Shown: positions 1 to 8,935, counted from the stretch's first letter. The stretch: DNA of 36,485 bases from an uncultured Rubrobacteraceae bacterium (GCA_902806065.1 CADCVE010000051.1:1-36485), one strand, 5' to 3'. Numbers and translations: made by a program. Notes: generated by a model not told the origin, from the sequence alone.

Positions 1-155
1 TGGTACTGAGAGTCTAGGGTAAGCGTCGTCTCGCAAAACCCGTCTTCGGCCTCGCACTCGACATCAATGCCTTCGGCTACCGCGGGTATCGAAATGGACA
101 GGACCACGGCCACCATGACAAACGCCATTAACAGGCGCAACTTCCAACTCTTCAT
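1..155 (-). CDS. Secreted or surface protein, N-terminal part only
   Basis: Reading leftward from an ATG at 153-155 gives 51 codons before the window edge, so only the N-terminus is visible. It opens with a short basic stretch (MKSWKLR), a hydrophobic core of about 17 residues, and a typical signal-peptidase I site ending AVA before EGID, so export by the Sec pathway is likely. The mature start is acidic and has two cysteines spaced about eight apart. An AGGAGG ribosome site sits eight bases before the start, which fixes it firmly. The function cannot be told from this fragment. The upstream region is unusually AT-rich and carries a candidate promoter. Confidence 0.7.
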   Translation of the reverse strand, partial: MKSWKLRLLMAFVMVAVVLSISIPAVAEGIDVECEAEDGFCETTLTLDSQY

Positions 156-192
156 CGTCCTACCCTCCTGAGAACGTTACTCAATACACAAC

Positions 193-220
193 AATATATA
201 AGAAAAACGAGCAAGAGTAA
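193..220 (-). promoter_or_regulatory. Candidate promoter of the secreted protein gene
   Basis: On the minus strand a TTACTC box (215-220) lies 16 bases before TATATT (193-198). It is about 40 bases upstream of the start at 155, in an AT-rich patch that contrasts with the GC-rich surroundings. Confidence 0.4.
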
Positions 221-282
221 ATACGCTCTTACATTCTTTAATAAGCTTTTGAAGTTCATAATGGTGTGGGAGAATGGAGGAG

Positions 283-297
283 TGTGCCGTCTGGCAC
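283..297. promoter_or_regulatory. Palindromic operator candidate, Crp-like
   Basis: TGTGCCGTCTGGCAC contains the perfect inverted repeat GTGCC-N4-GGCAC. It sits about 65 bases upstream of the candidate promoter at 193-220. A near relative of this site precedes the Crp/Fnr gene at 9638 (see 9528-9545), so it may be a target of that regulator. This is inference from sequence similarity alone. Confidence 0.3.
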
Positions 298-362
298 TTG
301 GGGCGACTTCAATCAAGGGAATGGCAGGCGGGCCTCAGCACCTTCGAGGACCGGGGCACAAA

Positions 363-402
363 GAGTAAGAGGGGCGCCGCAAGTCCAGCGCCCCTCTTAC
401 TC
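363..402 (-). terminator. Terminator of the sigma factor gene
   Basis: A perfect 15-bp inverted repeat (363-377 with 388-402, 10-base loop) begins 29 bases beyond the stop codon of the leftward sigma gene. On the minus strand it is followed by a short TTT run. It is strong enough to work in both directions. Confidence 0.75.
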
Positions 403-431
403 AGGGTAGTACTATCGATATTAGATATTAC

Positions 432-1301
<870 letters not shown>

Positions 1302-1349
1302 CTGAATTCCCCTAGTCGGTCGAATCTGTATCTCCGTTACTGCTACCGC

Positions 1350-1377
1350 ATTATACTAAATACTATACATTTTTCAA
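1350..1377 (-). promoter_or_regulatory. Promoter of the sigma factor gene
   Basis: On the minus strand TTGAAA (1372-1377) and TATAAT (1350-1355) are 16 bases apart, a near-consensus housekeeping promoter about 50 bases from the GTG start. Confidence 0.75.
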
Positions 1378-1385
1378 GTAAAAAC

Positions 1386-1391
1386 TATAAT
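1386..1391 (+). promoter_or_regulatory. Possible -10 box of the HxlR gene
   Basis: TATAAT on the plus strand lies 32 bases before the ATG at 1424 and back to back with the sigma promoter. No good -35 box is visible at the right distance, so the divergent promoters may share control. Confidence 0.4.
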
Positions 1392-1423
1392 ATCTTGAAC
1401 AGCGACATATGGGGTTGTAAACT

Positions 1424-2086
1424 ATGAGGGTGATGGGCAAGAGAAGTTACGATCAGCATTGTTCGGTGGCACGGGCGTTGGATGTGGTGGGGGAGCGTTG
1501 GACGTTGTTGGTGGTGCGAGAGTTGTTGACGGGTCCGAAGCGTTTCAAGGACTTGTTGGAGGGGTTGCCCGGGATCGGGACGAACCTTTTGGCGGCTCGG
1601 CTGAAGGATTTGGAGGGGCACGGTATCCTGCGACGGGCGACGTTACCACCGCCGGCGGGGTCCAAAGTGTACGAGTTGACCGGAGTGGGTCTGGCGCTCG
1701 AGCCGGTCGTAATGGCCCTCTCTCAGTGGGGGTTGGGGTTTCTGGGTAACCCGGACGGGGATGACGATCTCCGGCCATCGTGGGCAATGGTAGCTGTAAG
1801 GTCCAGGCTCGACCCCGGTGCGGTTAGCGAGGGCGTCCGTGAAAGCTACGAGTTCCGGGTGACCGGAGAGGTGTTTCACGTGCGGGTCAGTGACGGTAAG
1901 GCCGAGGTGCGGCAGGGGCCTGCGAGCGAACCGGACTTGATCTTCAGTGGCGATGCTCAAGCCTTTCTCGCCCTGGCCTCGGGGCAGCTCGAACCGGCGG
2001 ATGCGATCCAATCGGGTTCCGTTCGCATCGAAGGTGACCATAATGCCCTGGCGAGATGCCTCAAGATGTTCAGGCTATCTGCCTGA
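1424..2086 (+). CDS. HxlR-family regulator with C-terminal SCP2-like domain
   Basis: Residues about 8-100 form a winged helix-turn-helix of the HxlR type. It opens with the family signature RSYDQHCSVARALDVVGERW, followed by LLTGPKRFKDLL and GIGTNLLAARLKDLE. Residues about 110-215 look like a sterol-carrier (SCP2) fold ending in an IEGDHNALARCLKMF helix, an arrangement known in some actinobacterial HxlR proteins. The added domain suggests that a hydrophobic ligand controls DNA binding; that part is inference. The ATG at 1424 has GGGG nine bases upstream. A second ATG at 1433 gives a start more typical of the family (MGKRSYDQ) but has poorer spacing. The gene is divergent from the sigma factor and convergent with the cation exporter, only 10 bases apart at their ends. 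Confidence 0.85.
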   Translation: MRVMGKRSYDQHCSVARALDVVGERWTLLVVRELLTGPKRFKDLLEGLPGIGTNLLAARLKDLEGHGILRRATLPPPAGSKVYELTGVGLALEPVVMALSQWGLGFLGNPDGDDDLRPSWAMVAVRSRLDPGAVSEGVRESYEFRVTGEVFHVRVSDGKAEVRQGPASEPDLIFSGDAQAFLALASGQLEPADAIQSGSVRIEGDHNALARCLKMFRLSA

Positions 2087-2096
2087 GCCCGGTTCT

Positions 2097-3110
2097 CTAA
2101 GGAGAAGAGGCCGGCCCCTCTGGGGAGCGGTCCAGGTCCTGGTCTCGGAACGAGGCTGCATCCTCCAGGGGTTCGATGTGCATGAAGATAGTCGTGTGGG
2201 GGAGGGCGGCGATGATGTCCCTCTCGATTCGTTCTGAGAGGTCGTGGCCGCGCTTGACGCTCCATCCCCCGGGAACGAGCACGTGCATGCTAACGAAGCG
2301 GCGGGCCCCGGCTTCCCGAGTGCGCAGGGCATGAAACTCGATACCGTCCTCCTTGTGACGCCTCTCGTAGCGGGCCTGTATCCCCTCGATAATCTTACGC
2401 TCTTCGGGGGGGAGCGCGGTGTCCAGGAGGCCGTGGGCTGTCTCGTTCAGGAGTCTCCACCCAACCCACAAGATATTCGCGGCGACGATAAGCGCGATCA
2501 GGGGATCCAGGACAAGCCAGCCGGTAAGTCCAACGAGGAGAATGCCAGCTACCACACCAACCGAGGTCCATACGTCAGTGAGGAGGTGACGCCCGTCGGC
2601 ACGCAGAGCCGCCGATCTGAGCCGCCGACCCCCACGCAGGAGCACCAGACCGACCGCGCCATTGAGGCTCGCCGCCAACAACGAGATGGCGAGTCCCAGG
2701 CCCACGTTTTCCAAGGGCTGCGGGTCCAGGAGACGCGGAACGGCCGCGACGCAGATTAGCGCTGCAGCGGCCAGGATCAAGACACCCTCGAGAGCGCTGG
2801 AGAAGTACTCGGCCTTGGTGTGACCGTAGGCGTGCTCCTCGTCGGGCGGACGAGCCGCTACCGTCAGCGCCCACAGTGCCGCGACCGCCGCCACGAGGTT
2901 GACGCTCGACTCGGCCGCGTCCGAGAACAGCCCGACAGAGCCGGTAAGCAGGTACGCTCCCGACTTCAGCGCGATGGTCGCCACCGCCGTCGCTACCGAG
3001 ACTAGCGCGTAGAATCGCGGCGAGCGCCCCGGCGCGTCCCCGGAAGCCTCCCCCGTGGAGACTGGCTCTCCCACGGCCCCAAATGTCTTGTTCGTTGTGT
3101 CTTTCTCCAA
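2097..3110 (-). CDS. Cation diffusion facilitator (CDF) metal exporter
   Basis: The 337-residue protein has a 30-residue polar N-terminus, about six membrane segments between residues 33 and 225, and a cytoplasmic C-terminal domain (about 230-315), the normal CDF plan. HAYGHTKAEYF after segment 2 is a family signature. Such proteins export divalent metals such as Zn, Fe, Co or Mn in exchange for protons. The transport site in segment 2 reads E67-xxx-N71 (DAAESSVN), where zinc exporters have H/D-xxx-D, while segment 5 keeps H175-xxx-D179. Metal choice is therefore open. The TTG start at 3110 has only a weak GGATGA upstream, and the true start may be slightly internal. The gene is alone and convergent with the HxlR gene. 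Confidence 0.88.
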   Translation of the reverse strand: MEKDTTNKTFGAVGEPVSTGEASGDAPGRSPRFYALVSVATAVATIALKSGAYLLTGSVGLFSDAAESSVNLVAAVAALWALTVAARPPDEEHAYGHTKAEYFSSALEGVLILAAAALICVAAVPRLLDPQPLENVGLGLAISLLAASLNGAVGLVLLRGGRRLRSAALRADGRHLLTDVWTSVGVVAGILLVGLTGWLVLDPLIALIVAANILWVGWRLLNETAHGLLDTALPPEERKIIEGIQARYERRHKEDGIEFHALRTREAGARRFVSMHVLVPGGWSVKRGHDLSERIERDIIAALPHTTIFMHIEPLEDAASFRDQDLDRSPEGPASSP

Positions 3111-3471
3111 CGCTGTCTCATCCGGTAGATCACGCTTCGCCGCTCATCCTAGCATCCTCGGCGACCGGGGCGGTGCGGGCTTTACAACGTCCGGACTTCG
3201 CGCTGGAGCTCATCTTAACCCTGCGATAGTTACTAGCGGTAGTCCTTTGAGGCAGATCCGCATATCCGATTCGCGGGAGCCGTGCTACCTTATGGTCAAG
3301 GCGGCAGGCTTACTAACTATGATCCTGCCGTACGCCGGGCAACTCGTGGCAAGGCTTGAAATTCACGCCCGGTCCGCACCTGTTCCCGCAAAGCTCTGTA
3401 ATAAGGTCAGAATCTGGTTTAGGCAACGGGAGGATAGTTCGCTGTTAAACTCACCTTTCGTGGACCCCGCC
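3111..3471. other. Intergenic region between divergent genes
   Basis: This 361-base stretch separates the CDF gene from the phosphatase gene. Open frames extend upstream of the phosphatase start, but their composition is unlike a coding region and they lack a ribosome site. I see no convincing promoter pair, repeat or RNA gene in it. Confidence 0.4.
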
Positions 3472-4215
3472 ATGATAAAGCACGCGGATCGCCTCCTGGC
3501 TGCGAGCTTGGCCGGAACGAACACCTCCCACGGAGCCAGGACCAACCTCCACAAGATAAACCAACTCCTCGAGCACCATGACAGCACGACCTTCGGGATG
3601 GAGGACCTGCTGTGGGAGGTGAGCTTCGAGGAGGCCTACGAGGCCGTTGCCCGCCAACTCGGTTATCCGCCGGACCACGAGGAGACCCCGGGACGCGGCT
3701 GCATAGACCCGGTCCGCACGGCCGCAGGGCTCGTAGAGGCAGGTGAACGCATCAAAGAAATCGCCGGGGTCAGCGGACGATTCCTCTTCGGCACCGGACA
3801 CCCCGGCGCCCTGCTCGTCTACTATCTCGGGCTCGCCCGGTGGGTCGAGGAACTGGGAGGAGAGGTCCTATTTATGGAGGTGCGGGGGCGCGACGAACGG
3901 GACTTGCCCCTGGACTGGGCAGGGCCGGTGGCGGTCATGGGAGACGGGGCAAGCATGCTCCATACTCACGACCCCGCGCCAATGCAGAGCATCCTGCGAG
4001 AGGTGGGAGCCTTGGACCTCGTGTTAGCGGACCACGGCTTCGCCGGGGCTGCGGTCGCGGCGGGCATCCCTACCGTGGCTATCATGGACACTAACGACCC
4101 GGCCCTGGCCGTGGTCGCCAGCCGTGGCGCTGACCTGGCGGTTGTGCCGATGGATGACAACCGCCCGCTAAACTCCTACGCTGCCGCTCTCGAAGTCCTC
4201 ACGGCCGCGCCCTGA
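3472..4215 (+). CDS. Actinobacterial phosphatase-family protein
   Basis: The 247-residue protein matches, from memory, a conserved actinobacterial family annotated only as phosphatase. Shared features are FLFGTGHPGALLVYYLGLAR near residue 105, HTHDPAP near 170, LADHGFAGAAVAAGIPTVAI near 195-215, and DTNDPALAV followed by a VPMDDN motif near the C-terminus. Conserved His and Asp residues are consistent with hydrolase chemistry, but the substrate is unknown. I chose the ATG at 3472 because MIKHADRLLAASLAG resembles the N-terminus of homologues; the ribosome site is weak, and GTG at 3460 is an alternative. The next gene, ino1, follows after 114 bases containing a hairpin. A link to inositol phosphate is possible but unproven. 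Confidence 0.65.
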   Translation: MIKHADRLLAASLAGTNTSHGARTNLHKINQLLEHHDSTTFGMEDLLWEVSFEEAYEAVARQLGYPPDHEETPGRGCIDPVRTAAGLVEAGERIKEIAGVSGRFLFGTGHPGALLVYYLGLARWVEELGGEVLFMEVRGRDERDLPLDWAGPVAVMGDGASMLHTHDPAPMQSILREVGALDLVLADHGFAGAAVAAGIPTVAIMDTNDPALAVVASRGADLAVVPMDDNRPLNSYAAALEVLTAAP

Positions 4216-4232
4216 TCTCCGTACGCCAGGTA

Positions 4233-4250
4233 CGTAGCATGCGTGCTACG
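4233..4250. terminator. Hairpin between phosphatase and ino1
   Basis: CGTAGCA and TGCTACG form a perfect 7-bp stem around a TGCG loop, 18 bases after the phosphatase stop. No T-run follows, so it may be a terminator or an operator for ino1. Confidence 0.4.
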
Positions 4251-4329
4251 AGGGCGTCGCGTTGCAAGGGAGTGGGTAAAGCAGAGTAGCTGCTATCTTA
4301 TTCCCCGGTACGGGCTGAAGGAGGAGAGT

Positions 4330-5643
4330 ATGACCGAGGCGAGGGAGATCAGGGAGCCCGCGGGCAAGCTTGGCGTGTTGGTGCCGGGGATGGGGGCGGT
4401 GGCGACGACCCTTATAGCCGGGGTGGAGCTGATAAAGAAAGGCCACGCCGTGCCGATCGGCTCCCTGACCCAGCTAGGCACGGTTCGCCTCGGGAAGCGC
4501 ACCGACAACCGGGTCCCAAAGATAAAGGACTTCGTGCCGCTGGTCCCGATGGACGAGCTAGTATTCGGTGGCTGGGACGCCTTCCCCGATGACGCCTACG
4601 AGGCCACTGCTCATGCGGGAGTGCTGGACAAGGAGCATCTGGGCGCTGTACACGATGAGTTGCGGGCGATTAAGCCCTTTCCGGCGGTTTTCGACCCCCG
4701 CTACGTCGCGAGGATCGAAGCGACACACAACAAGCAGTACGGCTCTCTGCGCGAGGCTGCCGATCAGGTGCGGGAGGATATTCGTTCCTTCAAGGAGGAG
4801 CACGGCCTGGAGAGGGCGGTTATGGTCAACTGCGCCTCCACCGAGGCCTACGCACAGCCTCAAAAGGCACACTTCGACCTCGAAGAGTTCGAGAAGGCGC
4901 TGGAGCGCTCCGACCCCTCCATCTCTCCGGCCATGATCTACGCCTACGCCGCTATTCAGGAGGGAGTGCCGTACGCCAACGGAGCCCCGTCTCTGGCGGC
5001 CGACATCCCCGCGCTGGTGGACCTCGCCAACGAGCGCGGCGTGCCGGTAGCCGGCAAGGACTTCAAGACGGGCCAGACCTTGATGAAGACCATTGTGGCG
5101 CCGGGGTTGAAGGCGAGGATGCTCGGTCTCGAAGGCTGGTACTCGACGAATATTCTGGGCAACCGTGACGGGGAGGTCCTCGACGATGAGAAGAGCCTGA
5201 AGAGTAAGGAGGTCACCAAACTCTCGGTGCTGGAGCACATCCTTCAGCCTGATTTGTATCCGGAACTCTATGAGGATGTCTCACATATCGTAAAGATCAA
5301 CTACTATCCGCCCCGGGGCGACTCGAAGGAGGGCTGGGACAACATAGACGTCTTCGGCTGGCTCGGCTACCCGATGCAGATAAAGATCAACTTCCTCGCC
5401 CGCGACTCCATCCTCGCCGCCCCGATAGTGCTGGACTTAGCACTCTTCCTGGACCTGGCGCAGCGCGCGAGCATGGGCGGTATACAGGAGTGGCTCTCGT
5501 TCTATTTCAAGAGCCCGATGACGCTCCCCGAGCTCTACCCGGAGCACGACCTCTTCATCCAACAGATAAAGCTAAAGAACACCCTGCGCGCGATCATGGG
5601 TGAAGACCTCATCACCCACCTCGGCCTCGACTACTACGAGTAG
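4330..5643 (+). CDS. ino1: Myo-inositol-1-phosphate synthase
   Basis: The enzyme converts glucose 6-phosphate to 1D-myo-inositol 3-phosphate using bound NAD. It is the entry point for phosphatidylinositol, mycothiol and inositol-based compatible solutes. The 437-residue length suits the bacterial/archaeal class. The NAD-binding turn GMGAVA is at residues 20-25. Family landmarks follow: NCASTEAY, ANGAPSLAADIPALVDLA, GKDFKTGQTLMKT (catalytic lysine region) and GWYSTNILGNRDG. The C-terminal half has VKINYYPPRGDSKEGWDNID and the dehydrogenase-like IKINFLARDSILAAPIVLDL. AAGGAGG lies 5-6 bases before the ATG at 4330; an in-frame extension to 4243 has no ribosome site. It appears to be transcribed alone or with the upstream phosphatase. 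Confidence 0.95.
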   Translation: MTEAREIREPAGKLGVLVPGMGAVATTLIAGVELIKKGHAVPIGSLTQLGTVRLGKRTDNRVPKIKDFVPLVPMDELVFGGWDAFPDDAYEATAHAGVLDKEHLGAVHDELRAIKPFPAVFDPRYVARIEATHNKQYGSLREAADQVREDIRSFKEEHGLERAVMVNCASTEAYAQPQKAHFDLEEFEKALERSDPSISPAMIYAYAAIQEGVPYANGAPSLAADIPALVDLANERGVPVAGKDFKTGQTLMKTIVAPGLKARMLGLEGWYSTNILGNRDGEVLDDEKSLKSKEVTKLSVLEHILQPDLYPELYEDVSHIVKINYYPPRGDSKEGWDNIDVFGWLGYPMQIKINFLARDSILAAPIVLDLALFLDLAQRASMGGIQEWLSFYFKSPMTLPELYPEHDLFIQQIKLKNTLRAIMGEDLITHLGLDYYE

Positions 5644-5735
5644 GCCCTTAAAGAGTGCCGGTCCTCGTTTCGCGTGTCCCTGCGGCGGGTACACGAGGGC
5701 GGGCAGCGAGAGCGAAGAGGGAGAGGTGAGACCTC

Positions 5736-6128
5736 GTGCAGTACGAGGAGTTCATAGATCGAGTCGGGCAGCGGGCCGGGCTCGCCTCGGCGGCCGAGGC
5801 AGAGGGGACGGCTCGTGCGGTCCTCACGGTGCTCGGGGAGTACCTGAGCGGGGGTGAAGGACTCGACCTAGCCTCCCAGCTCCCGCAGGGCCTGGCAGAG
5901 ATACTGCGCCAACAGCCGCCGGACCGCAGCAAGATCTTCTCGTTAAACGACTTCGTGCAGATGGTCGGGGAGGAAGAGGAGGTAGACGACGGAGCGGCAC
6001 TGGCCCACACTCGCGCCGTCTTCGGCGTCTTACAGGAGGCTGTAAGCGGGGGAGAGATGGAGGATGTCCGCCGGCAGTTCCCGAGCGAGTTCGATACTCT
6101 GTTCGAGCCGCGAGGCGGGGAGGCGTAG
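5736..6128 (+). CDS. DUF2267 protein
   Basis: The 130-residue protein opens MQYEEFIDRVGQRAGL and contains LSGGEGLDLASQLPQGLAEIL, the typical pattern of DUF2267, a helical domain in two similar halves (about 1-65 and 66-125). Its function is not established. It is found in many high-GC bacteria, often beside stress genes. There is no signal peptide or membrane segment. The start is GTG with AGAGGTGAG a few bases upstream. It heads a tight run with the nucleotidyltransferase gene six bases downstream and the metallophosphoesterase beyond, so the three are probably co-transcribed. Confidence 0.82.
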   Translation: MQYEEFIDRVGQRAGLASAAEAEGTARAVLTVLGEYLSGGEGLDLASQLPQGLAEILRQQPPDRSKIFSLNDFVQMVGEEEEVDDGAALAHTRAVFGVLQEAVSGGEMEDVRRQFPSEFDTLFEPRGGEA

Positions 6129-6134
6129 GATGCG

Positions 6135-6923
6135 GTGGTCCTTACGCGGGCGCGTATGGCAATAGGTGTCGATTTCGGATCAGACGCGAGCGCCGTCTAC
6201 GGTGAGGCTCTCGACGCCCTGAACGAGACGGACATCCGGTACATGCTTGGCGGTGCTGTCGCGCTCAACGCCTACACGGGAATCTGGCGCGATACCAAGG
6301 ATCTCGACTTGTTCGTCCCCGGGGAGAGCATCCCGCCGGTCCTCGAAACGCTGGAAGCAGCGGGCTTCGATACAGAAATCACGGATGCTTGCTGGCTCGC
6401 CAAGGCCTGGAAAGGGGAGCTGTTCGTGGATGTCATTCACGGCAGTCACAACGGCACCGGTCCCGTGGACGAGTCCTGGTTCGAGAACGCTAAAGAGGTT
6501 AGGGTTCTCGAAAGGGACCTGTACGTCATTCCCGCCGAGGAGATGATCCTCTCGAAGATCTTCGTGGTCGCAAAGGACCGCTGCGACGTGGACGACGTGC
6601 TACACCTTATCTTCGCCACCCGCGGCGACCTGGACTGGGACCGGATGCTCACCAAAATAGGCGAGCACTGGGAGTTACTTCTCGCCTACCTCCATTTCTA
6701 CCGCTACGTCTACCCGAGCCACACTCACTACCTGCCACGCAAAGTCCTGGAGTCCCTACTCGATCGCTATAACGAAGGGACGCGGCCTGCCTCGGACGGG
6801 CTCCGCTTTCGCGGGACGATGCTGGATAAAGATTCCTTCCGCGTGGATGTGGATGAGTGGGGACTGCCCGACGAACGCGCGGCCACGAGGGAGGCGCGGC
6901 GCCCGGAAGAGGAACCGGGGTGA
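6135..6923 (+). CDS. Nucleotidyltransferase-fold protein
   Basis: Residues about 30-65 carry the core of the DNA polymerase beta-like nucleotidyltransferase fold: MLGGAVALNAYTGIWRDTKD with D-x-D acidic residues in DLDLFV, plus a third acidic strand near ELFVDVIHG. It resembles a family of uncharacterised bacterial proteins marked by WRDTKDLDLF, WLAKAWKGE and EEMILSKIFV. Known relatives move a nucleotide to a small molecule, RNA or protein; the target here is unknown. The C-terminal 100 residues are helical and hydrophobic-aromatic (LLAYLHFYRYVYPSH). GTG at 6135 has GTAGGA upstream; ATG at 6156 is an alternative start. The metallophosphoesterase start follows seven bases after the stop, suggesting translational coupling. 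Confidence 0.75.
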   Translation: MVLTRARMAIGVDFGSDASAVYGEALDALNETDIRYMLGGAVALNAYTGIWRDTKDLDLFVPGESIPPVLETLEAAGFDTEITDACWLAKAWKGELFVDVIHGSHNGTGPVDESWFENAKEVRVLERDLYVIPAEEMILSKIFVVAKDRCDVDDVLHLIFATRGDLDWDRMLTKIGEHWELLLAYLHFYRYVYPSHTHYLPRKVLESLLDRYNEGTRPASDGLRFRGTMLDKDSFRVDVDEWGLPDERAATREARRPEEEPG

Positions 6924-6930
6924 GCCAGCC

Positions 6931-7638
6931 TTGAAGATCGCGGCTACCGCCGACGTCCACGCCCGCGCGGGTGACGTCGAACACCTACGTGCCATCGCCG
7001 AAGCAGCCGGGCGTGACGCCGATGTTCTGGTGATCGGGGGAGACCTCACGGACCTGGGCAAGCCTGAGGAGGCGAAGGTGCTCCTGCAAGCGCTCGAAGA
7101 CTGCTCCGTCCCTATCGTGGCTACCCTGGGAAATCACGACCACGAGGGCGGCGATGCGGCGACACTCTCGCGCCTTATCACGGGCTCTGGTATCCACCTC
7201 CTCGACCGCTCCAGCGTCGTTATCGATGGTGTGGGTTTCGCGGGTGTAAAGGGTTTCTGTGGTGGTTTCGATCAGGCGCTCGCCAATGCCTTTGGGGAGG
7301 ACCTCTTCAAGGCCTGGGTGACGGAGGGGCTGATGGAGGCGCGGGCCCTGGAGAGCGAGCTACAGGGGATCGAGACGGAGCGCCGCGTGGCCGTACTTCA
7401 TTATGCGCCTGTCCGCGCCACGGTCGAAGGCGAGCCACCGGAGATCTTCCCTTTCCTCGGTTCGAGCCATCTCGCGGACGCCCTGGACCACGGCGGCGCG
7501 CACGTCGCCTTCCACGGGCACGCGCACAACGGGAGCTTCGCGGGCGAGACCCCGGGCGGCGTCCCGGTCTTCAACGTCAGCGTCCCCGTACTCAAGAGTG
7601 AGGGCTTCGAGCAGCCCTATTTCGTCTTCGAGATCTAG
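6931..7638 (+). CDS. Calcineurin-like metallophosphoesterase
   Basis: The 235-residue protein shows all metallophosphoesterase metal-binding blocks: D8-x-H10 (ATADVH), GGDLTD near residue 38, GNHDHE near 68, a lone His in VLHYAP near 155, and GHAHNG near 190. These bind two metals and hydrolyse phosphomono- or diesters. The substrate is not evident. There is no signal peptide, so it acts in the cytoplasm. I chose the TTG at 6931 because GGGGTGA lies seven bases before it and homology begins at once (KIAATADVH). A longer frame to 6847 would overlap the nucleotidyltransferase gene deeply. Coupling to that gene suggests the two enzymes act on the same bond or molecule; this is inference. Confidence 0.88.
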   Translation: MKIAATADVHARAGDVEHLRAIAEAAGRDADVLVIGGDLTDLGKPEEAKVLLQALEDCSVPIVATLGNHDHEGGDAATLSRLITGSGIHLLDRSSVVIDGVGFAGVKGFCGGFDQALANAFGEDLFKAWVTEGLMEARALESELQGIETERRVAVLHYAPVRATVEGEPPEIFPFLGSSHLADALDHGGAHVAFHGHAHNGSFAGETPGGVPVFNVSVPVLKSEGFEQPYFVFEI

Positions 7639-7656
7639 CTCGCGGTAGAGTACCTA

Positions 7657-8409
7657 TTGAGACGACGAGAGTTCCTGAAGCTGGGCGGGGTGGGGCTGGC
7701 CGGGGTGGTTCTGGCCGCCCCAGGGTGTGATAGCGGCGCCGAAAGGGAGAATGGCCGCGTAGAGACGGTAGCCTCGGAGCCGGAGGAGCCGGGCGTCTTG
7801 CAAGAGTCGCTGGAGATCTCGACATCGCGCGGAACGGTAAGCGGGGTCCTGCACCCAGTCGAGGAGGCGCGGGGCGCGGTGGTGATGGTGGGGGGCGCGA
7901 GGGGCGGCATCGACGGACCATCGGGCGTCTATAAGGAACTGTCTACTCGTTTGCAGACCGCCGACGTCACGGCCCTGCGTCTGGATTACCGCGAGCCGAA
8001 CCAGATCGAGGAGTGCGTATATGACCTTCTCGCTGGTGTCGAAGCCCTCGGTCAGCGAGGCGTACGGCGGGTCGCCTTGGTGGGTCATTCGTTTGGCGGC
8101 GCGGTAGTCATAAGCGCGGGTGTGGCGAGTGATCTCGTTGTCGGGGTCGCCACGGTGGCGAGCCAGACATTCGGCGCGGACGCGGTTGGAGAGCTTGCGC
8201 CCGCGAAGTTCCTGCTGCTCATCCACGGAACCGGCGACGCCGTGCTCCCCTATGAGCTAGCGGAGGACCTGTACGCTCGCGCCGGCGAGCCTAAGGAACT
8301 GGTGCTCTACACGGAAGATAACCACAGCATTGACGGCAACCGCCAGGAGATGCTGGAGAAGCTTTATAGCTGGAGCAGGGAGCTTCTAGTGGATAATTCG
8401 CAGTTGTGA
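7657..8409 (+). CDS. Exported alpha/beta-hydrolase with Tat/lipoprotein-type signal
   Basis: The N-terminus RRREFLKLGGVGLAGVVLAA resembles a twin-arginine signal, followed by APGC with Cys24 as a possible lipidation site, so the enzyme is probably anchored outside the membrane. Residues about 50-245 form an alpha/beta-hydrolase: the nucleophile elbow GHSFGG (Ser145), an acid in HGTGDAVLP (Asp194) and the histidine in EDNHSID (His223) complete a catalytic triad. It resembles dienelactone-hydrolase or small esterase families. The substrate is unknown. The start is TTG at 7657 with a weak TAGAG upstream; it begins 18 bases after the metallophosphoesterase stop and may be the last gene of that run. 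Confidence 0.82.
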   Translation: MRRREFLKLGGVGLAGVVLAAPGCDSGAERENGRVETVASEPEEPGVLQESLEISTSRGTVSGVLHPVEEARGAVVMVGGARGGIDGPSGVYKELSTRLQTADVTALRLDYREPNQIEECVYDLLAGVEALGQRGVRRVALVGHSFGGAVVISAGVASDLVVGVATVASQTFGADAVGELAPAKFLLLIHGTGDAVLPYELAEDLYARAGEPKELVLYTEDNHSIDGNRQEMLEKLYSWSRELLVDNSQL

Positions 8410-8472
8410 AAGTACCGGAGTTATAGTAGTTTAATCCCCCGCCGGTCCACCAATTAGAGGGAGGTAGCGGAG

Positions 8473-8841
8473 ATGCCAGCGGTAGCCTTTGCATTGCCCG
8501 TTCTGCCGGGCCAGGAGGAGAATATGAGGCGCTTGAGCGAGGAGGTTCTGGCCTCCGGAAAGCTTCGGGACGCCTACGAAGAGTCTCGCCGCAAGCTCGG
8601 GATCAACAGGGAGATGGCGTGGCTACAGCCTACGCCCGTGGGGGACATGGTCATCGTCTACTGGGAATCCGACGACATGCAGTACGTCCTGCGGGAGATC
8701 GCCGCCTCCCAGGACCACTTCGATAGCCGGTTCAGACAGTTTATCCAGAGCTCCGTCCCGGGCATGAGCCTCCCCGGCGAAGAACCCCTAACTGAAGAGC
8801 CGCTCACCAACAAGCTGCTCTTCGAGTGGCAGGCAACCTGA
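8473..8841 (+). CDS. Small conserved hypothetical protein
   Basis: The 122-residue soluble protein starts MPAVAFALPVLPGQEENMRRL. The pattern of a strand ending in PVLPGQEE, a helix with an arginine/glutamate-rich face, then VIVYWESDD recalls the ferredoxin-like fold of small monooxygenase-type or Dabb-like domains. I cannot name a family with certainty. No catalytic residues can be assigned. GGGAGGT seven to eight bases before the ATG makes the start secure. The gene stands 63 bases after the hydrolase and is followed by a decayed gene on the other strand. Confidence 0.75.
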   Translation: MPAVAFALPVLPGQEENMRRLSEEVLASGKLRDAYEESRRKLGINREMAWLQPTPVGDMVIVYWESDDMQYVLREIAASQDHFDSRFRQFIQSSVPGMSLPGEEPLTEEPLTNKLLFEWQAT

Positions 8842-8935
8842 AGCAGCGTAGCTCTGTACCGCACGGCTCTACCGCTCCGCCTTCGTCTATCGTCTCGCAT
8901 TTAGCTAGGCTTGCAGGCTAGCTGTTTTGGCAGGT

